Shown: positions 1 through 4,788, counted from the first letter of the stretch. The stretch is 7,736 nucleotides of DNA from CAG-238 sp963601575 (GCA_963601575.1 CAVCFO010000042.1:1-7736), one strand, 5' to 3'. Made by a program: numbers and translations. The notes: generated by a model from the letters alone, not told the origin.

Positions 1-50
1 CCGTCTTCTTTTAGTTTCTTGATTACTTCTCTTGATGATATGCTTTTCAT
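1..50 (-). CDS. hicA: HicA-like toxin, N-terminus only (runs off the window)
   Basis: Only the first 16 codons lie in the window, reading MKSISSREVIKKLKED. This matches the usual start of HicA mRNA-interferase toxins (a short N-terminal helix beginning 'S-R-E-(VL)-I-K-x-L-x-x-(DN)-G'). HicA is a small dsRBD-fold RNase that cleaves mRNA and is neutralised by HicB, normally encoded just downstream, which here would be beyond the left edge. The ATG at 50 has a strong ribosome binding site (AGGAGGG, about 5 bases upstream) and its own near-consensus promoter, so it is separately expressed from the phage genes behind it. The call rests on very few residues. The catalytic His and the HicB partner cannot be seen, so another protein with a similar helix remains possible. 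Confidence 0.6.
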   Translation of the reverse strand, partial: MKSISSREVIKKLKED

Positions 51-70
51 CTCGCCCTCCTGATGATTAT

Positions 71-99
71 ATTGTAACAAATACTTTTATATTTGTCAA
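71..99 (-). promoter_or_regulatory. Promoter of the hicA-like gene with embedded operator
   Basis: On the minus strand TTGACA (94-99) is followed after 17 bases by TACAAT (71-76), about 21 bases before the ATG of the hicA-like gene. A perfect 7-bp inverted repeat, ACAAATA (77-83) and TATTTGT (90-96) with a 6-base gap, fills the spacer and touches the -35 box. A protein bound there would block RNA polymerase. HicB antitoxins are known to repress their own operon, so HicB is the natural candidate binder (inference). Confidence 0.75.
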
Positions 100-121
100 T
101 AAAGGACGCATATTTTTATAT

Positions 122-535
122 TTATTTTTCGTGATTTTTTCTTGGAAACATCCTGTCGAATCTCATTCTCACGCCGTCTGCGGTATTGCCGCCGCCGATC
201 TTGTGGGCGACTTTCTGCCAGGGCAGATATTCGATGCACCGATAGAATACTATCTGGCGCTCGAGTGAGTCTTGCAGGCTGTTGATGTATATTATTATAT
301 TCTTCTCTGCGATCTTCACCTCTGAGAGAAGTCCGTCGATGATGGCTTCTACCTCCGCGAGCCTTGTCGCGGTTTCGCCTATCGAGTCTGATATCTGGTT
401 CTTGCTCCTGCCGCTCTGAATGTATGTCGGTGCGGACTTTGCCTCAGACACTTGCCGGAGCTGTTTTAATTTATTTTCCCACATCAAAATTTCGCGGTGT
501 ATGTAGTATGCCTGCATTACCTCGTTTCGCTTCAT
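122..535 (-). CDS. ArpU/RinA-like phage late transcription regulator (sigma region 4-like)
   Basis: A 137-aa protein. The start at 535 is chosen because AAAGGAGA lies 4 bases upstream; an in-frame start 18 bases earlier lacks this. The N-terminal ~85 residues are helical and charged. The C-terminal part (about 90-130: LERQIVFYRC, then YLPWQKVAHKI and GVRMRFDRMF) has the length and pattern of a sigma-70 region 4 helix-turn-helix, as in the ArpU, RinA and DUF1492 groups of small phage proteins. Those proteins switch on late (packaging and structural) genes. Position fits: it is the last gene of the leftward early run. The family is recognised by pattern only and the exact subfamily is unsure. 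The gene after it is the separately promoted hicA-like toxin, not a terminase. Confidence 0.7.
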   Translation of the reverse strand: MKRNEVMQAYYIHREILMWENKLKQLRQVSEAKSAPTYIQSGRSKNQISDSIGETATRLAEVEAIIDGLLSEVKIAEKNIIIYINSLQDSLERQIVFYRCIEYLPWQKVAHKIGGGNTADGVRMRFDRMFPRKNHEK

Positions 536-562
536 TTTGTCTCCTTTCATCACACTATAAAT

Positions 563-582
563 CAGCCTAAAGGCTTAGGCTG
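563..582 (-). terminator. Stem-loop directly after the 583-909 gene, possible weak terminator
   Basis: A perfect 8-bp stem (563-570 with 575-582) and 4-base loop starts right after the TGA stop at 583. On the minus strand it is followed by ATTTATAG, a poor U-tract, so it may attenuate or protect mRNA ends rather than stop all transcription before the late-regulator gene. Confidence 0.4.
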
Positions 583-909
583 TCAAATCTCAATATCAGA
601 AAAGACCTTAAACTCTCTCCTCTGGGAAATGGGTCCTAAGATTATAGCAAAATTCCCTGAATACTTGATCCGATAAGTTTCAAAGACTTCTTTTTCGTTT
701 TCTTGCAGCGATTCAAATTTTTCTAAGTCTGAAAACAATGTGCGTTTAGGATAATCAATCAAAATAATTCTAAGTCTTTCTTCCTCTTCAGCGTCTATAT
801 TTTTTAAGTTTAAGCGATGTCTGTATTTTTCAAGCAAGTCGTCCCATCGAGCAGATGCATCGCCTTTATAAACCGCCTCTAATTTTTCCAATTCTTCTTT
901 CGTCATCAT
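583..909 (-). CDS. Hypothetical charged helical protein
   Basis: A 108-aa protein of unknown function. The ATG at 909 is chosen (a second ATG follows at once) because AAGGAG lies about 10 bases upstream; the earlier in-frame start lacks one. It is rich in Glu, Lys and Arg with no Cys, no membrane segment and no motif I recognise. The first ~65 residues look helical (MMTKEELEKLEAVYKGD) and the last ~20 more strand-like (NFAIILGPISQRREFKVF). Its start overlaps the 3' end of the rep gene by 44 bases, so it is co-transcribed with rep and could be a replication accessory protein by position only. Nothing in the sequence proves this. Confidence 0.7.
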   Translation of the reverse strand: MMTKEELEKLEAVYKGDASARWDDLLEKYRHRLNLKNIDAEEEERLRIILIDYPKRTLFSDLEKFESLQENEKEVFETYRIKYSGNFAIILGPISQRREFKVFSDIEI

Positions 910-1660
910 CTTTGTTTTTCTCCTTCCGCATTCGAACAAGAAAACTCGTTCCTCTTTTTAGTCCCTCTTCATCTTGATATTCTACAACACAATCTGTAAA
1001 TATCCAACCTGGATATAATTTCTCAAAAAGGCTCCTATCCTCTGGGGTTCTTTCCATCTTTTCCGCTTTTGCTCGCGTTATGGCTTTATCGCTTATAACA
1101 ACACTGACCTTTTTCAAATTTCTGCTCGCCGCCCATGTACGTTCTCCTTTTGCCTGGCGTGCCATATAAATAACTTTCCCTGTCACGCCATATTCATTAA
1201 ACTGCAAGCGGTCAGTATCACAGTATCCGTGTCCCCATAACTCTTCCGCTACATTACGATCCATCGCATTGATAATCATGTGAACATGCAGTCTTTTTTT
1301 GCTTTCGAATCCATCGCTATCTGACACTACATAAATATATTTTAGTTCCGGCAATCCCTGTTTTTTTCTATAGCGTCTGAGACGAGCAATATAGTTCTTG
1401 ACGAGTCGGATTACCCCTTGTCTGTTTTCAGGTATATTTTTCTCGTCAAGGGTTAAATCTATAAACAGATCGCCTTCGTGAAAATTGGTATGTACAAGAC
1501 GGTTAAAATGCCGTTGCGATTTTTTATTGTTGAGTTTTTTCTGTGCCGGTGATGACTCTTTTTGTTTCCTTGCTCTCGCATATGGCTTTTTATTCTCAGG
1601 GAATGGAAATATTTCTACTTCCATAAAGAGACCCATGTCATATTTCTTTTGTCTATACAT
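866..1660 (-). CDS. rep: Rolling-circle replication initiator, HUH endonuclease of the G2P/ORF2 type
   Basis: A 264-aa protein with the three HUH nuclease motifs in order: motif 1 FIDLTLDE (66-73), motif 2 LHVHMII (124-130; metal-binding His125 and His127), and motif 3 GKVIYMARQA (161-170; nucleophile probably Tyr165). The helix between motifs 1 and 2 and the segment TWAASRNLKK (175-184) are typical of the 'replication-associated protein ORF2/G2P' family known from filamentous phage gene II and from Rep proteins of Firmicute elements. Such proteins nick one strand at an origin, stay bound through tyrosine, and start rolling-circle synthesis. A single Tyr, rather than a YxxxY pair, is seen in motif 3. 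The start at 1660 has AAAGGA 7 bases upstream. No helicase, primase, SSB or DnaC-like gene is visible in the window, so this is the only replication protein found. Candidate origin sequences lie just 5' of it. Confidence 0.82.
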   Translation of the reverse strand: MYRQKKYDMGLFMEVEIFPFPENKKPYARARKQKESSPAQKKLNNKKSQRHFNRLVHTNFHEGDLFIDLTLDEKNIPENRQGVIRLVKNYIARLRRYRKKQGLPELKYIYVVSDSDGFESKKRLHVHMIINAMDRNVAEELWGHGYCDTDRLQFNEYGVTGKVIYMARQAKGERTWAASRNLKKVSVVISDKAITRAKAEKMERTPEDRSLFEKLYPGWIFTDCVVEYQDEEGLKRGTSFLVRMRKEKNKDDDERRIGKIRGGL

Positions 1661-1680
1661 ATATGTTTCCTTTGTTACTA

Positions 1681-1711
1681 CTCATTACGAGCTCGAATGC
1701 TCATACCGAGC
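1681..1711. repeat. Iteron-like pair of 12-bp direct repeats 5' of rep
   Basis: CTCATTACGAGC (1681-1692) and CTCATACCGAGC (1700-1711) match at 10 of 12 positions and start 19 bases apart, close to two helical turns. They lie between the rep start and the stem-loops at 1749-1811. Position suggests either the binding half of a rolling-circle origin or an operator for rep (inference). A near-palindrome, CATTACGAGCTCGAATG (1683-1699), overlaps the first copy. Confidence 0.45.
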
Positions 1712-1748
1712 GCCATTTTTTCTTATATATAATATAGTAGGAATTTTT

Positions 1749-1790
1749 TCGGCGGCTCCGGAGTCGAACCGGAGTAAGCCCGTCCGCCGA
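1749..1790 (-). other. Bulged 13-bp stem-loop with tRNA T-arm-like geometry; candidate double-strand origin
   Basis: The 7-bp outer stem (1749-1755 with 1784-1790) stacks directly on a 6-bp inner stem (1756-1761 with 1769-1774) closing a 7-base loop. All 13 pairs are Watson-Crick. On the minus strand the loop reads TTCGACT, matching the tRNA T-loop consensus, and one side carries a 9-base bulge ACGGGCTTA (1775-1783) between the stems. It has no U-tract on the strand needed for a terminator. Lying about 90 bases 5' of an HUH rep gene, it is a natural candidate for the nick-site structure, with the bulge or loop exposing single-stranded DNA (inference). A minimal tRNA-like RNA is the alternative. 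Confidence 0.45.
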
Positions 1791-1794
1791 TAAT

Positions 1795-1811
1795 GCCCTG
1801 CGGTGCAGGGC
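1795..1811 (-). other. Perfect 7-bp hairpin abutting the bulged stem-loop
   Basis: GCCCTGC (1795-1801) and GCAGGGC (1805-1811) form a perfect stem with a 3-base loop. Its edge overlaps the last base of the TAG stop of the 1811-2050 gene, and it is only four bases from the bulged stem-loop at 1749-1790. The minus-strand tail ATTATC is not a U-tract. It could be a second origin hairpin or an mRNA end structure. Confidence 0.45.
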
Positions 1812-2050
1812 TAGTTATTTTCTTCGTATACTGTAGTGAGCCTCTCCATCAGCTTCTCGCCGAAGCCTTTGGGCTTTTCGTTTAGTTCTGCTTCCACGAT
1901 GTTTATTGCCTTGTTGAAAGCATCCTCCCTGATTTCTGCTACGATGCGGTGGGCTGGATCTTGAGATTTCTGTTCTTCAACCGCCTCGTTGCGGGCGGCT
2001 CTTAATTCTTCTAATATCCTCCATATTAGGTTTGTTTCCTCGTGTGTCAT
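1811..2050 (-). CDS. Hypothetical small helical protein
   Basis: A 79-aa protein, mostly acidic helix (for example NLIWRILEELRAARNEAVEE near residues 7-26), without Cys or membrane segments. Function unknown. Its ATG overlaps the TGA of the upstream zinc-finger gene as ATGA, and its own ribosome binding site is weak, so it is probably translated by coupling to that gene. It is the last gene before the region holding the candidate rolling-circle origin. Confidence 0.7.
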   Translation of the reverse strand: MTHEETNLIWRILEELRAARNEAVEEQKSQDPAHRIVAEIREDAFNKAINIVEAELNEKPKGFGEKLMERLTTVYEENN

Positions 2051-2289
2051 TGCGGTCTTCTTTCCCTTTCCATATATTCGAGTGCTTTTAGCTTGCCATA
2101 TGACATGTGGCTTCTTCGCGCCATTTCGTTTATTATGGGGATGTTGTCTGTTTTCTTTGGCTGCCTCTTGTCGTGCTGGCGGTGATGGTATCTGCAGTCC
2201 TTGCTACAAAAGCGTTGATTTTGATGTTTTATGTCAGTTTCGAATTCTTCGCCGCAGAATTCGCATGTGTTGATATATATCTTTTTCAT
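2047..2289 (-). CDS. Small CxxC...CxxxC zinc-finger protein
   Basis: An 80-aa protein. Near the N-terminus it has Cys9-x2-Cys12 and Cys28-x3-Cys32 (CEFCGEEF ... FCSKDCR), a treble-clef or zinc-ribbon-like metal site of the kind seen in many phage and bacterial HNH-related and DNA-binding proteins. The remainder is basic, with a possible helix-turn-helix-like stretch (NEMARRSHMSYGKLKALEY, about 54-72). No HNH catalytic motif is present. The start has AAAGGGG about 5 bases upstream. The gene is preceded by a structured leader (2318-2402), suggesting post-initiation control, and is coupled to the next gene by an ATGA overlap. Probable role is nucleic acid binding, by motif only. Confidence 0.75.
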   Translation of the reverse strand: MKKIYINTCEFCGEEFETDIKHQNQRFCSKDCRYHHRQHDKRQPKKTDNIPIINEMARRSHMSYGKLKALEYMERERRPQ

Positions 2290-2317
2290 TTTTCCCCTTT
2301 CTTTTCATATATAAAAA

Positions 2318-2402
2318 CGGAGGGGCAGGAAGTTTTGCGAGATTCCCTGCTCGGTGTGTTTTTTCTTAAGAGGCTAAAAGAGTTTCAACTTGTCCCCCTC
2401 CG
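2318..2402 (-). promoter_or_regulatory. Structured leader with terminator-like 3' end, 5' of the zinc-finger gene
   Basis: On the minus strand a perfect 8-bp stem, CGGAGGGG (2395-2402) with CCCCTCCG (2318-2325), encloses about 69 bases and is followed at once by TTTTTATAT. Nested inside is a second hairpin (2326-2331 with 2343-2349, one bulged base; g2325/c2350 could extend it). A long-range stem closing a folded core and running into a U-tract is the form of an attenuator or of a conserved structured RNA. It lies in the 165-base gap between two leftward genes, with no open frame of its own. I do not recognise a known riboswitch core. Confidence 0.4.
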
Positions 2403-2454
2403 GTTTTATCTTAAATTTTTATTTTGCTTGTGATTTTTTCTAAACCTTTTGATT

Positions 2455-2784
2455 CTACTCTTCTCCGAAGCTGCAGAAGCTTCCGTATTGCATTCCGATA
2501 ACGAGGAGTCCACACACGCAGTCTGCGCCTTCCTTGAACATTCCGGAGGCTTCGTCATATGTTACGAGGTTCTCATCGATTGCTTCTGGGAGCGTTCTGG
2601 AATGTTTGCAAGCTGCACAGCAGATTATTTCTTCGCCGATTATTTTCTTTGCCATTTTGAGGTTCCTTTCGACTTGCCGGCCGATCAGCTTGTCGCATTC
2701 GCTGCCGGATTCTTGTCTTTTCTGCGCGATTCTGATGAGGCCGTTTATTCTTTTCATGGCGTTTTTTAGATTTTTTGTTTCCAT
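2455..2784 (-). CDS. Cys-rich small phage protein
   Basis: A 109-aa protein. The ATG at 2784 is chosen because AGGAGA lies about 8 bases upstream; an in-frame ATG 48 bases earlier has no ribosome binding site. Residues 1-50 are basic and helical. The C-terminal half holds Cys55, Cys56, Cys59, Cys89, Cys91 and Cys104, ending in GSFCSFGEE. The pattern 'CxxCxH ... CxC ... (Y/F)CSxGE' recurs in small early-region proteins of Firmicute phages and suggests a zinc-binding fold. No enzymatic motif is seen and the function is unknown. A structured gap of 165 bases separates it from the next leftward gene. Confidence 0.72.
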   Translation of the reverse strand: METKNLKNAMKRINGLIRIAQKRQESGSECDKLIGRQVERNLKMAKKIIGEEIICCAACKHSRTLPEAIDENLVTYDEASGMFKEGADCVCGLLVIGMQYGSFCSFGEE

Positions 2785-2848
2785 GTGTCTTTCTCCTGTG
2801 TTATACTGTTCGTAAGGGATCTTTCTTTTCATAGTCTTTTATCTGTTT

Positions 2849-2871
2849 GAGGCTGTTACGTGGGCAGCCTC
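2849..2871 (+). terminator. Stem-loop with U-tract on the plus strand
   Basis: A perfect 7-bp stem, GAGGCTG (2849-2855) and CAGCCTC (2865-2871), with a 9-base loop, is followed on the plus strand by TTTTAGTTTT. The minus-strand side is A-rich, so as an intrinsic terminator it faces rightward, against the surrounding leftward genes. It begins two bases after the stop of the 3D-domain frame. Confidence 0.45.
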
Positions 2872-2873
2872 TT

Positions 2874-3245
2874 TTAGTTTTCTATTTTCTTTTCTAAATT
2901 CATCTTCTGTACTCCGAAACTTATGGCATCTTCGTGGTCTTCAAAGTATATATCTATGCGGTTTCCCTTGATCGCGCTCCCTGTGTCCTGGACAGTATAT
3001 TCCTGACCGCCAATCCTAACCGTTGTTCCGAACGGTAAGACGCTTGTATCAGCGGCTATTGTCACGCCTTCAACGGCTTTTTCGCCGCTTGCGGTGGTGC
3101 AGTCCTCGTCAGCCCATACTCCGCAGCAGCAGGATCCGCCGCAGTAAGCGGTGACTGTGAACTCGCCGAGGTTTTCCCAACTCTCTCCCAATTCTCCCCC
3201 AACTTTCTCCCAACTCTCTCCTAACTCTCTCCCAACTCTCATCAC
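2874..3245 (-). CDS. 3D-domain (cell-wall active) C-terminal part, out of frame with its membrane anchor
   Basis: This frame encodes a complete 3D domain: FTVTAYCGGSC at its start, then TASG, TIAADTSVLPFGTTVRI, and VQDTGSAIKGNRIDIYF. These carry the conserved Asp residues that name the family. 3D domains occur in the catalytic core of MltA-type lytic transglycosylases and in Firmicute wall proteins such as YocH, acting on peptidoglycan outside the cell. No ribosome binding site precedes the first GTG/ATG (3245/3242), and the frame stays open upstream, so this is not an independent gene. Its natural N-terminus is the frame 3109-3492. The two frames overlap across the 11-bp repeats at 3175-3240, where both encode very similar repeat peptides (ELGESWE-like). 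From 3492 to 2874 the length is 619 bases, one base more than a multiple of 3. As written the domain is probably not translated. Confidence 0.8.
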   Translation of the reverse strand: MMRVGRELGESWEKVGGELGESWENLGEFTVTAYCGGSCCCGVWADEDCTTASGEKAVEGVTIAADTSVLPFGTTVRIGGQEYTVQDTGSAIKGNRIDIYFEDHEDAISFGVQKMNLEKKIEN

Positions 3246-3492
3246 TAACGCGCGCCGTGCGTTCTTCGTGTGTTTCCTGTGCGTTCTCGTCTTGCGCGAG
3301 GCTAGTGTAATCTTGCGTGGCTGTCTCTGCAGGCTCTGCCTGGAGTCTGCGGGTCTGCATATCGTCAGCGCAGGCGAAACTGTAAGCTGCTAAGAGAAAC
3401 GCTATGGTTCCGATGCAGATTAGAGGGTTTTTGTATCTGTCGATTAACCCGAGCAGTCCTCCGCCTGTTTTCTTGTATTTTCTTTTTGCCAT
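3109..3492 (-). CDS. Membrane-anchor N-terminal part of the 3D-domain gene (ends early by frame)
   Basis: The ATG at 3492 follows AGGAG by 8 bases. The product as written is 127 aa: a basic cytoplasmic start (MAKRKYKKTGG), one hydrophobic segment (about 24-42, LICIGTIAFLLAAYSFACA) acting as a signal anchor or signal peptide, an acidic Gln/Glu/Thr-rich linker, and then the repeat peptide beginning DESWERV. After the repeats the frame diverges into an Arg/Leu-rich tail (GKPRRVHSHRLLRR...) that is the wrong frame of the 3D domain. The gene start overlaps the 3' end of the 3444-3821 gene by 49 bases, so it belongs to the leftward operon. If rejoined by one extra 11-bp unit the protein would be 209 aa; if by loss of two units, 198 aa. 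A sequencing error or plain mutation is the simple alternative. Confidence 0.75.
   Translation of the reverse strand: MAKRKYKKTGGGLLGLIDRYKNPLICIGTIAFLLAAYSFACADDMQTRRLQAEPAETATQDYTSLAQDENAQETHEERTARVSDESWERVRRELGESWGRIGRELGKPRRVHSHRLLRRILLLRSMG
3175..3240 (-). repeat. Six tandem 11-bp repeats inside the 3D-domain gene (candidate phase-variation tract)
   Basis: Plus-strand consensus TCCCAACTCTC, six contiguous units of exactly 11 bases. Units at 3175, 3208 and 3230 are identical; those at 3186, 3197 and 3219 differ by one or two bases. Since 11 is not a multiple of 3, a change of one unit shifts the reading frame. Three units make 33 bases, giving an 11-residue peptide repeat (GRELGESWEKV / GGELGESWENL in one frame). 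The tract sits exactly where the reading frame of the gene breaks. Confidence 0.92.
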
Positions 3493-3821
3493 TTGCTTTT
3501 CTCCTCTTCTAACCGTGCGAGCCGGTACTTTAATTTCGTAATTTCGGCTTCCGCCTCTCTTGCGAACTTCGGGCGGCTCTTGTCGTAGTGGTAGGCAGCC
3601 CGGCGCTTCATCGTCTCTATTTCTTTTTCTAATTTGTAAATTTCCATCGACTTCGGGAAAACCGCCGCCTTTGGCTCCGGGTGGCTTATGTACCACCTAC
3701 AAGGGTTTTCGCATACGAAGTGGTTTTGTTTTTCACGGTAGTATTCGCATCCCTCGCAGGTGTCTACTACCTTCCCACCTGCTTTTGGGCATATTCTGCT
3801 ATCCATAGGCCGCTTTCTCAT
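3444..3821 (-). CDS. Cys-cluster plus coiled-coil protein, function unknown
   Basis: A 125-aa protein. The ATG at 3821 follows AAGGAG by 6 bases and overlaps the TGA of the upstream HNH-like gene as ATGA, so translation is probably coupled. The N-terminal half has Cys11, Cys22-x2-Cys25, Cys37 and Cys41 (CEGCEYY ... VCENPCRWY), a likely metal site. Residues about 59-115 are a charged coiled coil (YKLEKEIETMKRR ... KLKYRLARLEEEKSKW). It could be a nucleic-acid or protein-binding adapter, but no family is recognised. Its last 49 bases overlap the start of the membrane-anchored 3D-domain gene. Confidence 0.75.
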   Translation of the reverse strand: MRKRPMDSRICPKAGGKVVDTCEGCEYYREKQNHFVCENPCRWYISHPEPKAAVFPKSMEIYKLEKEIETMKRRAAYHYDKSRPKFAREAEAEITKLKYRLARLEEEKSKWQKENTRKQAEDCSG

Positions 3822-4324
3822 AAGTAGCTCCTTCCTATCAGCATAATCCACGCCTGGCGTGCGTCTTCCGGGTCCTTTCCTGCGGAGATGAGGCTTTCTT
3901 CATACTCGCGCTGGTATTTTTCGCGCCAGAACTTGTTGATTGCGCGGGCGCGGTCTGTGTCGTTTGCGTGGATTGCGCGGTGACAGTCCGGGCAAAGATC
4001 AACCTGAAAGCCCTCGTCTATGCAGATTTGCCGCCTGCCCATTCCTGGATAAACCTCGTGGCGCTCTGCGTTCGGTGTGCCGCAGTAGTAGCACACTCTA
4101 TATGGCTTATCCTTATAGCCGTTTGCTTTCTTCTTTTTCTTTGCGCTTCCCGGCTTTGGGAATGCACATTCTTGATAGTAGCTCACTGCCCTCTCCCTCT
4201 GCTTTTCGATTATCGCCTCGTCGGGCGGTTTTTTCTTTCCTGCAAGGGCTTCGCCGATTGCCTTTGCCTGTGCCTCGCAAGCTTCTTGTTCTTCTTTTTC
4301 TCCGGGCTTTAGGTAGTATTTCAT
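3818..4324 (-). CDS. HNH-like endonuclease-fold protein
   Basis: A 168-aa protein. A basic, Lys-rich N-terminal region (about 1-72) leads into a zinc-bound HNH-type core: Cys78-x2-Cys81 (CYYCGTPN), His89-Glu90-Val (the first His of the HNH box), a Gly-Arg-Arg segment, then LCPDCHRAIHAND with Cys111-x2-Cys114, His115 and His119. Small stand-alone HNH proteins of this pattern are common in Firmicute phages, where they take part in recombination or in DNA cleavage linked to packaging. Here the gene is in the early region, which argues against a terminase-partner HNH. The ATG at 4324 overlaps the TGA of the preceding gene as ATGA and has only a weak site of its own. Nuclease activity is inferred, not certain. 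Confidence 0.78.
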   Translation of the reverse strand: MKYYLKPGEKEEQEACEAQAKAIGEALAGKKKPPDEAIIEKQRERAVSYYQECAFPKPGSAKKKKKANGYKDKPYRVCYYCGTPNAERHEVYPGMGRRQICIDEGFQVDLCPDCHRAIHANDTDRARAINKFWREKYQREYEESLISAGKDPEDARQAWIMLIGRSYL

Positions 4325-4524
4325 TTGACAACTGCCCTTGCCTTCAGCACGGCGGCGATCTCCGGAATGAAATAATACTTTCCGTCTATTGCCTCGACGC
4401 CTGCGAGGTATTTTGCCGCATAGTGCGGGTCTTTAAGATTGAACCAGTCCGCCACATCCTGTCTTGTGGCAAACAGGTTCTTGGTTGTTCTTTGCATACT
4501 GTTTATAAGATCTTTCTTTTCCAT
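4321..4524 (-). CDS. Small winged-HTH/excisionase-like DNA-binding protein
   Basis: A 67-aa protein. Residues 19-40 (ATRQDVADWFNL ... YAAKYL) form a plausible helix-turn-helix, followed by a short turn and GKYYFIPEIAAVL, resembling the wing and final helix of small excisionase or MerR-type winged helices. The start at 4524 has AGGAG 8 bases upstream. Its first 22 bases overlap the end of the zinc-ribbon gene, and it is coupled to the HNH-like gene by ATGA. It could be the excisionase (recombination directionality factor) for the integrase, or a replication or transcription regulator. Size and fold fit all three, and no other Xis candidate is evident in the window. Confidence 0.65.
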   Translation of the reverse strand: MEKKDLINSMQRTTKNLFATRQDVADWFNLKDPHYAAKYLAGVEAIDGKYYFIPEIAAVLKARAVVK

Positions 4525-4724
4525 GTTTTCTTCTCCTGTCTTGTTCGCGAAGCGCTCCTTGCCTCCTTAGCAAAAAGCTTGTAGCCGGGGCAGTTATCCT
4601 CTTCGCAGTCGTAGCTGCCTTTTTTTATCCAGCAGTCGCAGATTCGCTTTAGTTTCGCGCCGCATTCGCCGCAGAAATTGTCTTTTTCTTTTATGCGGTC
4701 ACTGCCGCAGCGTGGGCATTTCAT
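4503..4724 (-). CDS. Zinc-ribbon protein
   Basis: A 73-aa protein. The ATG at 4724 is preferred because GGAGG lies about 8 bases upstream; an in-frame TTG at 4745 is a poor alternative. Cys3-x2-Cys6 and Cys18-x2-Cys21 (KCPRCGSD ... FCGECGAK) form a classic zinc ribbon of the 'double zinc ribbon' type. Four more Cys (29, 31, 40, 45) could make a second metal site, followed by a basic tail. Such proteins bind nucleic acid or act as adapters, and no enzymatic domain is attached. It lies about 45 bases below one copy of a repeated promoter-like element (4767-4796). Confidence 0.75.
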   Translation of the reverse strand: MKCPRCGSDRIKEKDNFCGECGAKLKRICDCWIKKGSYDCEEDNCPGYKLFAKEARSASRTRQEKKTWKRKIL

Positions 4725-4759
4725 CTGTTCTGCCTCCCTCTCCAAAGTATCTTTTCTCT

Positions 4760-4788
4760 TTGCGCTTTTCTCCTCCCTGCGATATAAT
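4760..4788 (+). promoter_or_regulatory. Promoter of the rightward Cys-rich gene
   Basis: TTGCGC (4760-4765), 17 bases, then a perfect TATAAT (4783-4788), 31 bases before the ATG at 4819. The -35 is weak (3 of 6) but the -10, spacing and downstream AAAGGAGG are good. The -10 lies within the repeated element also found at 5237-5266. Confidence 0.6.

Noticed and set aside
1749..1811. Stem-loops read as an intrinsic terminator for the 1811-2050 gene
   Set aside because: On the minus strand the tails are ATTATC and AAAAAATTC, with no U-tract directly after either stem. The T-run at 1744-1749 is on the wrong side for leftward transcription.
2107..2433. Plus-strand open frame of 108 codons, Phe/Val rich
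   Set aside because: No ribosome binding site or promoter. Its hydrophobic composition is the antisense of the Lys-rich zinc-finger gene and the structured leader.
3175..3240. Short regular repeats that might suggest a CRISPR array
   Set aside because: The units are contiguous 11-mers without spacers and encode peptide repeats inside a gene. No Cas gene is near.
3242..3245. Independent translation start of the 3D domain at GTG/ATG
   Set aside because: No Shine-Dalgarno sequence precedes it, and the protein would start in the repeat peptide without any export signal, although the domain works outside the cell.
3940..4584. Long plus-strand open frame of 214 codons opposite the HNH-like gene
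   Set aside because: It lacks a ribosome binding site, has low-complexity Leu/Ser/Phe/Arg composition typical of an antisense shadow, and lies opposite three well-supported leftward genes.
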